DNA from: an uncultured Clostridia bacterium
GTDB taxonomy: Bacteria > Bacillota > Clostridia > UBA1381
Assembly: GCA_934454145.1 (NCBI GenBank)
Contig: CAKSFT010000003.1
Span: forward strand, 205,445 to 269,444
DNA: 64,000 bases
Reading direction: 5' to 3'
Position numbers and translations under genes: made by a program. Positions 1-8,557 of the stretch are shown here, one piece after another; within the stretch, counting starts at the first letter, position 1; the number at the start of each line of letters is the position of its first letter. Below the pieces are notes generated by a model that was not told the DNA's origin, did no database searches, and worked only from the letters and a program-made list of their open reading frames with translations.

Positions 1-2
1 TT

Positions 3-1031
3 ACATATGCGGAATGTACGATTCACCCATTTGATAACAATGTAATTGCGGAAGCATTCAGTATTGATTTGGATGCTAACTACGGCGATTTCAGTATATC
101 TTACCGCGATGCCATCTCCAACATGGCAAACTCACTCAAAATGACTTTATACGGTTCTTTGGGCGGCGGCGAGGGTGTTCCCCTTACCGATGCAGAGCTT
201 ATTGATTTTGTGAATAAACAAGACTGTACTCCGGCAAGAAAGCAGCTCCTCACAACAGGACTTGCACTCGTTGGCAAGGTTCCGTACTTCTGGGGCGGAA
301 AATCCGGTCCCGGCTGGAATGATGAATGGAATACTCCGAAGGTTGTTACTGCGGCAGGTTCTTCTTCAACAGGAACAATCAGACCGTATGGACTTGATTG
401 CAGCGGTTTTACAACCTGGGTTTATCAAACAGCTTTAGGCGTATATATCGGCGACGGTACTTCCGGACAGTATCCGAAAACATCGGCTGTTTCCGCAACG
501 GATTTACAGATTGGCGATCTTGGCTTTCTGGCAAACTCGGGCGGAGGTGATTGGAATCATGTTCTTATGTTTGCCGGTTACGGTGATGACGGCTCGCGAA
601 TGTGGGTTCATTCTTCCGGCGGCAGCGGTGTTATTCTAAACACACCAAGTTATGAGGCAAGTCTGGTATTAAGAAGACCGAACGGTGTTGACTATAATAT
701 GTCGGTTTCCGCAGAGCCTTCCGGTACAGGTCTGTATACATTAGAGGTCGAAGTTACTCATTACTGCTCCTGTTATCAATGTAACGGCAATACACTTGCG
801 AAAACCGCAAGCGGAAAACCACTTGCAGACGGTATGGTTGCGATGTCAAGCAATTATCCGTTTGGAACCCAGCTTATGATAAACGGAAAGCTATACACGG
901 TCGAAGATCGCGGCGGCTCCGAAATTGAAAACAATATACATCGTGTTGATATTTATGTACCGAGTCATCAGCAAGCTTTGAATCTCGGCAGATTCAAAAC
1001 GACAGCTACGGTATATCGTATAGGCAGGTGA
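3..1031 (+). CDS. NlpC/P60 plus 3D-domain cell-wall hydrolase of an ICE (5' end outside the window)
   Basis: The frame stays open to the left edge, so the N-terminus is missing. The first internal Met is at 69, and residues here are numbered from it. Residues ~55-205 form an NlpC/P60 cysteine-peptidase domain with the nucleophile in YGLDCSGF (Cys111) and the His in DWNHVLMF (His164). Residues ~225-320 form a 3D (double-psi barrel) domain with the Asp-rich signature around VEDRGGSE and HRVDIYVP. Conjugative elements of Gram-positives carry such enzymes to open peptidoglycan locally for the mating channel. The position directly before a VirB4 gene supports that role. The upstream part, outside the window, may carry membrane segments. 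The family call is firm; the exact peptide bond cut is not known. Confidence 0.88.
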   Translation, partial: TYAECTIHPFDNNVIAEAFSIDLDANYGDFSISYRDAISNMANSLKMTLYGSLGGGEGVPLTDAELIDFVNKQDCTPARKQLLTTGLALVGKVPYFWGGKSGPGWNDEWNTPKVVTAAGSSSTGTIRPYGLDCSGFTTWVYQTALGVYIGDGTSGQYPKTSAVSATDLQIGDLGFLANSGGGDWNHVLMFAGYGDDGSRMWVHSSGGSGVILNTPSYEASLVLRRPNGVDYNMSVSAEPSGTGLYTLEVEVTHYCSCYQCNGNTLAKTASGKPLADGMVAMSSNYPFGTQLMINGKLYTVEDRGGSEIENNIHRVDIYVPSHQQALNLGRFKTTATVYRIGR

Positions 1032-1420
1032 ATGATATTTTGAATGAAGAAAAAGAATACAACAATATTTATGCTATTCCGGCGAATTATACGGATTCGG
1101 GAAAAATCTTGGGCGGAATGCTTGAACTGCGAAATGCAGTCGAAACCGTGCTTATAGTCGGAGCTGTCGGTTATCCCGAACTTATGCTGATACCGATGAC
1201 GGGAACCATACGAATTGTTGTTATGACGGTTACGCTGCTCCCGCTTGCAGTTGTGGCAATGATGGGAATTGACGGCGACTCGTTATTTCAGTACGCAGCG
1301 CATATGCTGCGTTTCGTTTTACATAAACGCAAACTACATTTTAGAAGGGTGGGATATAAATATGCCGAAGAACAGCTCAAAACCAAAAAGAGAAAAAAGA
1401 AAAAAGCCGGAAAAGCTTGA
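1028..1420 (+). CDS. Small conjugation-module membrane protein (PrgI/TcpE-like)
   Basis: 130 residues if the GTG at 1028 is used, overlapping the stop of the hydrolase. A TTG at 1040 lies 8 nt after AGGTGA and is an equally good start. A hydrophobic hairpin of two membrane segments lies at ~35-57 and ~60-80. The tail after that is very basic (TKKRKKKKAGKA). Size, topology and position immediately before VirB4 match the small inner-membrane subunits (PrgI/TcpE/VirB3-like) of Gram-positive type IV secretion systems. This is inference from context rather than from a diagnostic motif. The last 59 nt overlap the start of the VirB4 gene in another frame, which suggests translational coupling. Confidence 0.7.
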   Translation: MNDILNEEKEYNNIYAIPANYTDSGKILGGMLELRNAVETVLIVGAVGYPELMLIPMTGTIRIVVMTVTLLPLAVVAMMGIDGDSLFQYAAHMLRFVLHKRKLHFRRVGYKYAEEQLKTKKRKKKKAGKA

Positions 1421-3902
1421 ATTTGTGCAAAATTTTATCCCAATTAAGGATATAAAGCACGGCATTATAGAAACAACTGACGGAAGATTTATAAAGATAC
1501 TTGAAATCGAACCGATTAACTTTACGCTCCGATCATCTGAGGAACAGTTTGGTATTATATCCTCGTTTGCGTCCTGGCTTAAAATATCGCCGGCAAAGCT
1601 CCAGTTTAAGAGTATTACACGAAAGGCAGACTCGGATAAGCATATTGCTATGGTGCGAAAAGAGCTTGAAAGCGAGGAAAATGAACAATGCCGAAAACAG
1701 GGCGAAGACTATATACGGTTTATAAAAGAAGTCGGAAGCCGTGAAGCTCTTACAAGGCGATTCTTTCTCATATTTCAGTATGAGGAATCAAGGCACAGCG
1801 ATAATGATGATTTCGGACAGATTTACGGTGTTCTGCAAACAGCAGAGCAAAATGCAAGAACATATTTTCTGCAATGCGGTAATACGATTATTCAGCCGAA
1901 AGATCCCGATGAAGCCGTTGCTGAAATTCTGTATATGTTTTTCAACAAGCGCTCCTGTGTAGATGAACCGTTTTCTTCAAGAGTGGATAGAGTGGTTATT
2001 GACACAATGGCGGCAAAAAACAAGGTAATCGGCATTGATCCGATACCGCCGATTAAAACCGTAAATTTTATTGCACCGAGAGGAATTGACCTTGAGCATT
2101 ACAATTATATCGTAATGGACGGAATGTACTACTCTTTTCTGTATATTAAAGGAAACGGTTTTCCGGGCAGAGTCAGAGCCGGCTGGATGTCCTCAATGAT
2201 CAACGCCGGCGAAGGCATTGATGTCGATGTCTTTCTGTACCGCGAAAACCGAAGCAGAACGATTGACAAGGTTGCACAGCGTATAAGGCTTAACCGAACG
2301 AAGCTTAAAAGTATGCAGGACACAAGCACCGATTATGAAGAACTGACGAACTCCATACAGTCGGGATATTTTATAAAGAACGGCATTGCGAATTATAACG
2401 AGGATCTGTTTTATATGTCGGTGTTTATAACAATATCCGCAAAAACCTATGAAGAACTCCTCTGGCGTAAACAGCAAATGGTTGATATGTTAAAGTCAAT
2501 GGATATGTATACAAGCGACTGTCGGTTTCAGCAGGAAAAAGCGTTATGCTCTGTTATGCCGTTTCTGAAAATGGATTCTTCACTTGAAAAGAAATCAAGA
2601 CGAAATGTTCTGACAAGCGGTGCTGCGTCAACCTATATGTTCACTTCCTTTGAAATGTCAGATGATACGGGTGTTTTGCTTGGCGTTAACCGCCATAATA
2701 ATTCCTTGTGTATTGTAGATTTGTTCAATACGAAGAAAAACAAAAATGCCAATTTGACGCTGCTCGGAACAAGCGGCGCGGGAAAAACTTTTACCATGCA
2801 GCTTTTAGCCCTCAGAATGAGAATGAGAGGAATCCAGTGTTATATCATTGCCCCGATAAAAGGTCATGAGTTTCGCAGAGCGTGTAATAAAGTCGGCGGT
2901 CAGTATATTAAGATTGCTCCGGGTTCTCCGCATTGTATCAATGTCATGCAGATACGGCACACGACTTCTCCTGCAATGGATCTGATTGATGAAATGGATT
3001 ATTCGGAAAACAATTCTATGCTTGCCTCAAAAATTCAGCAGCTTATGATATTCTTTTCATTGCTTATTCCCGATATGTCAAATGAAGAAGAACAAATGCT
3101 GGATGAGGCACTTATAAAAACATATGCGGATTTCGGTATCACACACGATAACGATTCCGTGTATGTTGATAAAGACGCAAATCCTCCGGTATTAAAAGAA
3201 ATGCCGATACTCGGAGATTTGCATAAGAATTTGCTTGATAATCCGATGACGCAAAGAATTGCGATTATCGTAAGCCGATTTGTAACGGGTTCGGCGCAGT
3301 CGTTCAACAGACAAACAAATGTTGACCTGTCAAATAAATATATAGTGCTTGACCTGTCGGAGCTGAAAGGAAAACTTCTCCCTGTCGGAATGGTAATAGC
3401 TCTTGATTATGTATGGGATAATGTAAAGGCTGACATAACAAAGAAAAAAGCTATTATGATTGATGAAATCTGGAAGCTTATCGGAGCGTCGTCAAGTAAA
3501 GAGGCGGCAGAATTTTGTCTTAACATTTTTAAGACGATCCGAGGTTTCGGCGGCGCCGGTATTTCGGCATCACAAGACCTTTCAGACTTTTTCAGTATGG
3601 AAGACGGAAAATACGGCAGAGCTATTATAAATAACTCCAAAAACAAGATCATTCTGAATCTTGAGCCTGATGAAGCCAGATATGTTCAGGATGTTCTGAA
3701 ACTTACAAAAAGCGAAGTTCGTTCCATTACGCAGTTTGAACGAGGCGAAGCACTGATACACTCGAACAATAACAAAGTTCCGGTTATCATAAAGGCTTCC
3801 AAGCAGGAACAGGAAATGATAACAACAGACCGTGCCGAACTTGAAACTATTCTCAAAAAGCGGCAGGCCGAAAAAACGCATTCCGAACAGAATACGCATT
3901 AA
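1362..3902 (+). CDS. VirB4/TraE-type conjugative transfer ATPase
   Basis: 846 residues. The chosen start is the ATG at 1362 behind AGAAGGGTGGG; an in-frame extension to 1269 lacks a ribosome site and runs through the preceding gene. Walker A GTSGAGKT is at ~469-476 and Walker B AIMIDE at ~697-702, followed by the VirB4-typical stretch FKTIRGFGGAGISASQD. The length is usual for VirB4. The protein powers assembly of the conjugation channel at the inner face of the membrane. It sits between a small membrane subunit and accessory genes in one transcription unit. This is the strongest single marker that the left part of the window is a conjugative element. Confidence 0.95.
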   Translation: MPKNSSKPKREKRKKPEKLEFVQNFIPIKDIKHGIIETTDGRFIKILEIEPINFTLRSSEEQFGIISSFASWLKISPAKLQFKSITRKADSDKHIAMVRKELESEENEQCRKQGEDYIRFIKEVGSREALTRRFFLIFQYEESRHSDNDDFGQIYGVLQTAEQNARTYFLQCGNTIIQPKDPDEAVAEILYMFFNKRSCVDEPFSSRVDRVVIDTMAAKNKVIGIDPIPPIKTVNFIAPRGIDLEHYNYIVMDGMYYSFLYIKGNGFPGRVRAGWMSSMINAGEGIDVDVFLYRENRSRTIDKVAQRIRLNRTKLKSMQDTSTDYEELTNSIQSGYFIKNGIANYNEDLFYMSVFITISAKTYEELLWRKQQMVDMLKSMDMYTSDCRFQQEKALCSVMPFLKMDSSLEKKSRRNVLTSGAASTYMFTSFEMSDDTGVLLGVNRHNNSLCIVDLFNTKKNKNANLTLLGTSGAGKTFTMQLLALRMRMRGIQCYIIAPIKGHEFRRACNKVGGQYIKIAPGSPHCINVMQIRHTTSPAMDLIDEMDYSENNSMLASKIQQLMIFFSLLIPDMSNEEEQMLDEALIKTYADFGITHDNDSVYVDKDANPPVLKEMPILGDLHKNLLDNPMTQRIAIIVSRFVTGSAQSFNRQTNVDLSNKYIVLDLSELKGKLLPVGMVIALDYVWDNVKADITKKKAIMIDEIWKLIGASSSKEAAEFCLNIFKTIRGFGGAGISASQDLSDFFSMEDGKYGRAIINNSKNKIILNLEPDEARYVQDVLKLTKSEVRSITQFERGEALIHSNNNKVPVIIKASKQEQEMITTDRAELETILKKRQAEKTHSEQNTH

Positions 3903-3933
3903 GACAAAAATACGCATAAAGGTGGTGATAAAA

Positions 3934-4467
3934 ATGCTATTGGAAGATGAAAAATATGTGGTAAAGTGGCTGTCGCAGTACGGGACATTGCCAAGAAAGC
4001 AAATCGTTCAAATGCTGCAAAAGCCGCCGGACACTGCGAAAAAGATTATAAATAATCTCAAACGGCAGCTCAGAATATCGGAAATCGGCGACGGATATTA
4101 TCTGGCACTTGATCCTATGAGCAAGCCGGATCAGAGAGTTATTCTTGCAGTGTGGGTTTTGCTCCGATATATTGACAAAGTGGAACCTATGGCACATTAC
4201 CCGGCTGTTTATCCGTCTCAGATATTTTTCCTGAAAGATAATATCGGCTATGAAATTGTAACTCTTTATGACGGTGAAGAACATTTGCTAAGGCTGCTGC
4301 GCCCCGAAGACGATCTTAAATATATCATCATAGTTCCGACAATTACGATGGCGGCAAACTTGAAACTGCCGAAAGCTCCATGCATATTTGCAACGGTAGA
4401 TTATAACGGCCGTGACGAACCCGATATTACATTTTATTCTGAGGAGGCGATAAAAAATGATATATAA
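3934..4467 (+). CDS. ICE accessory protein with winged-helix N-terminus (DUF5697-like)
   Basis: 177 residues from the ATG at 3934, which has a good AAAGGTGGTG ribosome site; an upstream in-frame extension is ignored. Residues ~5-55 read as a winged helix (LPRKQIVQML, a turn, then a basic recognition helix and a GDGYYLAL wing). The remainder is an alpha/beta domain without catalytic signatures I recognise. Similar proteins occur between VirB4 and VirD4 genes in clostridial ICEs, where they are usually named only as DUFs; the DUF5697 assignment is from memory and uncertain. A role in DNA binding or control of transfer is plausible. The gene overlaps the next by 11 nt. Confidence 0.7.
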   Translation: MLLEDEKYVVKWLSQYGTLPRKQIVQMLQKPPDTAKKIINNLKRQLRISEIGDGYYLALDPMSKPDQRVILAVWVLLRYIDKVEPMAHYPAVYPSQIFFLKDNIGYEIVTLYDGEEHLLRLLRPEDDLKYIIIVPTITMAANLKLPKAPCIFATVDYNGRDEPDITFYSEEAIKNDI

Positions 4468-5158
4468 CAGCTTTGGCGATTCGCTGAAAAGGCTCGAAAG
4501 AAAACTGAAAATTATCGGAAGCACGATTGAAAATGTTCGTGCTTTTTTTGATTGCGGAAATACCTATCAGATGTACGAACACGCATTAAAGCTTGAAGAA
4601 CAAATGGAACAGGCTGTTCTTTTAAGCAGAACGCTTCCTGCCTACACCGGGAAACCGCTTGCACAGGCTGAGGTCAGCAACATTGAACGGCTTAATATTC
4701 CTCTGGAAATCGGGTTTACGAAAGAAGGCTGGTTTTCACTGAGAATACCGGCGCTGCTCCCAAAAAAGTCAGAAGGCTCTGCCGAGTATGTGCGTTCTTT
4801 CCTCTATCCGGCAATGAAAGAGTTTTTTGAAGGGCTTGCCCCGGTTCGGTATACAGACTGTATTTTGATATATCGGCACATATATGATGAAAAGCGTCCG
4901 GAACGCCGGATGCGCGATCATGACAATATTGAAATCAATATGGTTTCGGATATTGTCGCTATATATGTTATGCCGGACGACGGACCGGAAATCTGCTCCC
5001 ATTATTATTGCAGTGCGAAAGGACAGACGGACAGAACAGAAGTTTATGTACTGCCCAAAAGTGAATTTGCTGTGTGGCTTACAATAGAAAATTCTATGCC
5101 TGATGAGGGGGTGAAACTTTATGAAAGCCCTGTTTTTTGGAAAGAAAAACATATGTAA
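4457..5158 (+). CDS. Conserved ICE protein of unknown function (DUF6100-like)
   Basis: 233 residues. The ATG at 4457 overlaps the preceding stop region and has GAGGAGGCG upstream. The N-terminal ~60 residues are helical. The C-terminal half carries RDHDNIEINMVSD followed by beta strands ending in YVLP. That pattern loosely recalls the D-x-D-N-x-x-K core of RusA-like resolvases, but several expected acidic residues are absent, so I do not claim nuclease activity. The DUF name is from memory. Tight coupling to its neighbours places it in the transfer operon. Confidence 0.65.
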   Translation: MIYNSFGDSLKRLERKLKIIGSTIENVRAFFDCGNTYQMYEHALKLEEQMEQAVLLSRTLPAYTGKPLAQAEVSNIERLNIPLEIGFTKEGWFSLRIPALLPKKSEGSAEYVRSFLYPAMKEFFEGLAPVRYTDCILIYRHIYDEKRPERRMRDHDNIEINMVSDIVAIYVMPDDGPEICSHYYCSAKGQTDRTEVYVLPKSEFAVWLTIENSMPDEGVKLYESPVFWKEKHM

Positions 5159-5348
5159 AAAACCGAAAATTCCGCCGAGAAAAAAAGACATATCTTTTGA
5201 TAGGCACAGAAAGCGCATAAACACTGAGATTTCGGAGGATTTAGAGAGCCGAAATTCCGACGAAGAGAGCAGTCATGTTGTCGGAAAATACTCCGATTCG
5301 GGAGGTGGATTAAATGATACACTTCCGCCCCGGCAGTCATGCGTATGA
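5121..5348 (+). CDS. Small basic/acidic hypothetical protein of the ICE operon
   Basis: 75 residues, overlapping both neighbouring genes. The ATG at 5121 follows GAGGGGGTGA at a good distance, which is the main reason to accept it. The N-terminus is strongly basic (KKPKIPPRKK) and the middle is acidic and Ser-rich. There is no recognisable domain. It may be a small DNA-binding or coupling peptide, or an overlap ORF that serves mainly to carry translation into the next gene. Confidence 0.5.
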   Translation: MKALFFGKKNICKKPKIPPRKKDISFDRHRKRINTEISEDLESRNSDEESSHVVGKYSDSGGGLNDTLPPRQSCV

Positions 5349-6462
5349 CATCGTTTCCGTCATCGGAATAACAGGCGAAATTCCTTACCGTTCCGTCAGG
5401 CTTTTTGGTAATGCACGAACATATAAGGTGCTTATCGGAAGATTGTGTGAGGTACAAACCTTTCGTGATTACAATTCCGGAGATGAGATGACCTGTCGGC
5501 TTTTGACCGTTACCGGAAAGTCTTTTGGGAAAACTGTCAGACTGTATAAGGCGGCAATTCCCATACTGAAATGGATTTCGCCATACGCAGAGGAGAATTA
5601 TTTATGCGCATCATGGAATCACGGATTTCCGGGCGACATTTCCCATACTGAACGCAATCACAGAGTTGCCGAAGCTGCAATTATGTGCATCCGAGCCGGG
5701 ATCGAGTCAAGACCTTATAAGTTACCTAAATTGCAGAATGAGGCTATAAAAAGAATGGAGTTTAATCAGCCTTCGTTTTATTTTGCCAAGAGCTTGAAGC
5801 ATATCGGTCAGACTGAGATGAATAAAACAATGTTTACCCGGATTACAGGATCCATTTTTATAAATCATAATTGCTATGCTGTGTATAACACCCGCAATGC
5901 AGTTATGAAATGGAATGGTATGGGTGAATTTAAGACGCTGCACAGTTTAATCGAGGTTGCCAGATTGAATGCCGGTGTTTCACAAATTGACACAGCGATA
6001 CTTTTCGGTGAGTCTTACAAAACGGCATATAAGACAATGCTGGAAAATCAAAAAAACAGGCGCCTTGAATTTCGTTTCGACGGAATATACAGACATATTC
6101 ATTTTGTTCCCATGAACGAGTTCGGAATAAGACTTCTGAAAATCTTGATTCTCCCGGACCGAAAACAGAAATTGCTTGATTTATTGTTCGAGCCTGAATG
6201 CCGGTCAAATGATTTGGGAGCGTTTGAGTATGATGCATATATAGGCGGTGTTTATGTGCTGTCTTTCTTGGATAGTGATATTGCACGCCTTATGCGTTTT
6301 AGCGAAGCGAGAAGTTATCGAACAGAGATGCTTGAGGTACTCTGTTTTCCTGAGCAGGTTGAACTTATAAAAAATTATCTTGGTTCTGATGTCAGTATCA
6401 AGACAATCGGGCTTGAACAAATTGAAGATGCACTTTGCGGAGGTGATGCCAATGGACAATGA
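5314..6462 (+). CDS. ICE hypothetical protein, winged-helix-like N-terminus
   Basis: 382 residues. The start at 5314 has a strong GGGAGGTGG site. Residues ~8-55 resemble a winged helix (DIVSVIGITGEIPYRSVRLF, then a basic helix). A second helix-turn-helix-like stretch is at ~210-245 (LIEVARLNAGVSQIDTAIL). The arrangement recalls replication-relaxation family proteins of Gram-positive mobile elements, which have an N-terminal wHTH and a C-terminal alpha/beta domain, but I see no catalytic motif. It directly precedes and overlaps the coupling-protein gene by 11 nt, so a role in selecting or processing DNA for transfer is a reasonable guess only. Confidence 0.6.
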   Translation: MIHFRPGSHAYDIVSVIGITGEIPYRSVRLFGNARTYKVLIGRLCEVQTFRDYNSGDEMTCRLLTVTGKSFGKTVRLYKAAIPILKWISPYAEENYLCASWNHGFPGDISHTERNHRVAEAAIMCIRAGIESRPYKLPKLQNEAIKRMEFNQPSFYFAKSLKHIGQTEMNKTMFTRITGSIFINHNCYAVYNTRNAVMKWNGMGEFKTLHSLIEVARLNAGVSQIDTAILFGESYKTAYKTMLENQKNRRLEFRFDGIYRHIHFVPMNEFGIRLLKILILPDRKQKLLDLLFEPECRSNDLGAFEYDAYIGGVYVLSFLDSDIARLMRFSEARSYRTEMLEVLCFPEQVELIKNYLGSDVSIKTIGLEQIEDALCGGDANGQ

Positions 6463-8488
6463 AAAAAAGCGGCGAATTGTTATTACCGCTGCTGTCATAC
6501 TGGGAATGTTGGGACTTATTTATCTTGGCGGAATGATTGGACAGTTCATGAACCATTATAAAACTTGGCTCGGTGCAGGCGGTGTCGGCGGCAATACCGA
6601 AATGAAATCCGTCAATTTCAGTCCACTTGCGTGCATCCCGCAGGCATTTACCATAAACGGCCTAAAAGGAATACTCGGTATCATTCTCGCAGCGGCGGGA
6701 ATTTTTTTGTATGTCAGATTTCACGATAAGTTCGACGGCAAAGAAATAGATCCGAGAGGTTTTGCAAAAAGCAAAACGGGTGCTTACGGCACGGCAGGCT
6801 GGATGTCCGAGACTGACATGAACGGAGTGCTGGAGATATCCCCTGTTGAAAAGGCCGGCGGAGTTATCTTGGGTGAATATAAGGGAAAAGCTGTTTGTAT
6901 GCCGAAAGATACAAGGTTCAACAGGCATATAGCAATCTTCGGTGCATCAGGAACAATGAAATCAAGGGCTATAATCCGTAATGCGTTGTTTCAGGCGATA
7001 AAAAATTCCGAGTCTGTGGTAATCACCGATCCGAAATCCGAATTGTATTCCGATACGGCAGACTTGTTCAGAAAAAACGGTTACGAAGTTAAAGTATACA
7101 ATCTGGTCAACCCTGAGCATAGTGATTCATGGAACTGTATGTCAGACTTAAACGGAGATACGCTTATGGCTCAGACCTTGACCAATGTCATTATCGGAAA
7201 TACGAGTTCGGGCAAGGGCGACCACTTCTGGGATAACGGTGAGGGCAACTTACTCAAGGCTCTTGTTTTATATGTGGATTTGGATAAAACACGAACCGAA
7301 CAAGAAAAAAATCTTCCCGCAGTGTATCAGCTCTTAACTCGTCATACTGAAAGACAGTTGACGGCATTGTTTGAAAAGCTGCCAATGGACCATCCGGCAA
7401 GAGCGCCGTTTAACCTATTTGCTCAATCGAGTGATACAGTCAAATCAGGAATAATACTGGGACTTGGCACGCGGCTTCAGGTTCTCCAGAATGAGTCTGT
7501 GAAAAACATAGCTACCGAATCTGATATTGATTTAACCGCCCCCGGGAAGAAAAAATGTGCATATTTTATGATACTGAGCGATCAGGACGCAACAATGGCA
7601 TTCCTCTCATCGCTCTTTTTTTCATTTATGTTCATAAGACTCTCACGGTATGCAGACTCACGCCCCAATCAGTGCTGCGATGTTCCCGTCAATCTGATAT
7701 TAGATGAGTTTAACAATGTCGGGCGTATCGGCGGCGCTGCGGACGGAAGTGATTTTGCACGCTCGCTGAGTGTTGTCAGATCAAGGCAAATCCGAGTAAT
7801 GCTCGCTGTGCAGAGCTTGGGACAGCTCCAAAACAGATATCCGAACAATCTCTGGTCGGAAATTGTGGGAAACTGTGATATCCAGCTGATGTTAGGCTGT
7901 ACCGATGACTTAACTGCCGAGCATTTCTCAGACCGAAGCGGAGATATGAGTATCCAGATTGATACCACCATGACGGTTCGGCAAACCATTGCGGTAGCTC
8001 AGGTGATACCCCAGTACCGTCATACCGAGGGGCAAGGCCGACGAAAGGTACTTACTCCCGATGAGGTGCTGCGGCTGCCGAACACACAAATGCTTTGCAT
8101 TATCAGAGGGTGTAATGTGCTGAAACTCGATAAGCTTGATTATACCAAGCACCCAATGGCGAAGCAGATAAGTAAAATATCCGTGATGGACTATTATCCA
8201 AATACACATAGGAACGACATGCATGTCGAAATCATTGATGGAGATGCTCATAAAAGTGCCGATTTGTCAGACTCGGAAAAAAGCTGTGTTAATCTTAATC
8301 AGAATGCTGACATGGTCCACGAAGAGTTGCAGCAAGGCGCTGTTCTCACAGACTCAGAAACCGCACTGCAAAATGCATTGCCGGATTGCAAATGCGCTCA
8401 AAAAGTCAATGAAGAAAAAGCCGTTTCCACCAAACCGACAGAAAAGAAACGATTATACAGCTCGGCGAAACCGCCGGACGACTTTTAG
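6452..8488 (+). CDS. VirD4/TraG-family conjugative coupling protein
   Basis: 678 residues. The ATG at 6452 is preceded by GGAGGTG at six bases; the longer in-frame reading from 6380 lies inside the previous gene. Two N-terminal membrane helices (~8-28, ~72-91) precede a cytosolic ATPase. Walker A reads GASGTMKS (~164-171), a variant of the usual GxxGxGKS. Walker B is LILDEFNN (~415-422), followed by SVVRSRQIRVMLAVQSL typical of TraG/VirD4. The C-terminal ~90 residues are acidic and low in complexity. The protein brings the relaxase-DNA complex to the secretion channel. The relaxase itself is not in this window. Confidence 0.93.
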   Translation: MDNEKKRRIVITAAVILGMLGLIYLGGMIGQFMNHYKTWLGAGGVGGNTEMKSVNFSPLACIPQAFTINGLKGILGIILAAAGIFLYVRFHDKFDGKEIDPRGFAKSKTGAYGTAGWMSETDMNGVLEISPVEKAGGVILGEYKGKAVCMPKDTRFNRHIAIFGASGTMKSRAIIRNALFQAIKNSESVVITDPKSELYSDTADLFRKNGYEVKVYNLVNPEHSDSWNCMSDLNGDTLMAQTLTNVIIGNTSSGKGDHFWDNGEGNLLKALVLYVDLDKTRTEQEKNLPAVYQLLTRHTERQLTALFEKLPMDHPARAPFNLFAQSSDTVKSGIILGLGTRLQVLQNESVKNIATESDIDLTAPGKKKCAYFMILSDQDATMAFLSSLFFSFMFIRLSRYADSRPNQCCDVPVNLILDEFNNVGRIGGAADGSDFARSLSVVRSRQIRVMLAVQSLGQLQNRYPNNLWSEIVGNCDIQLMLGCTDDLTAEHFSDRSGDMSIQIDTTMTVRQTIAVAQVIPQYRHTEGQGRRKVLTPDEVLRLPNTQMLCIIRGCNVLKLDKLDYTKHPMAKQISKISVMDYYPNTHRNDMHVEIIDGDAHKSADLSDSEKSCVNLNQNADMVHEELQQGAVLTDSETALQNALPDCKCAQKVNEEKAVSTKPTEKKRLYSSAKPPDDF

Positions 8489-8557
8489 TTATATTCTCTT
8501 CCGTTAAAATCGGGAGTTTATATATAAAATTATGAAACCTTAAAGGAGGTAAAATTT

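Noticed and set aside
1269..1361. N-terminal extension of the VirB4 frame
   Set aside because: It runs through the preceding membrane-protein gene and has no ribosome site; the ATG at 1362 does.
4457..5158. RusA-type resolvase
   Set aside because: Only a loose D-x-D-N resemblance; other catalytic acids are not recognisable.
8223..8507. 94-residue + strand frame overlapping the VirD4 3' end
   Set aside because: No ribosome site, and the composition is that of a shifted reading of the coupling protein.
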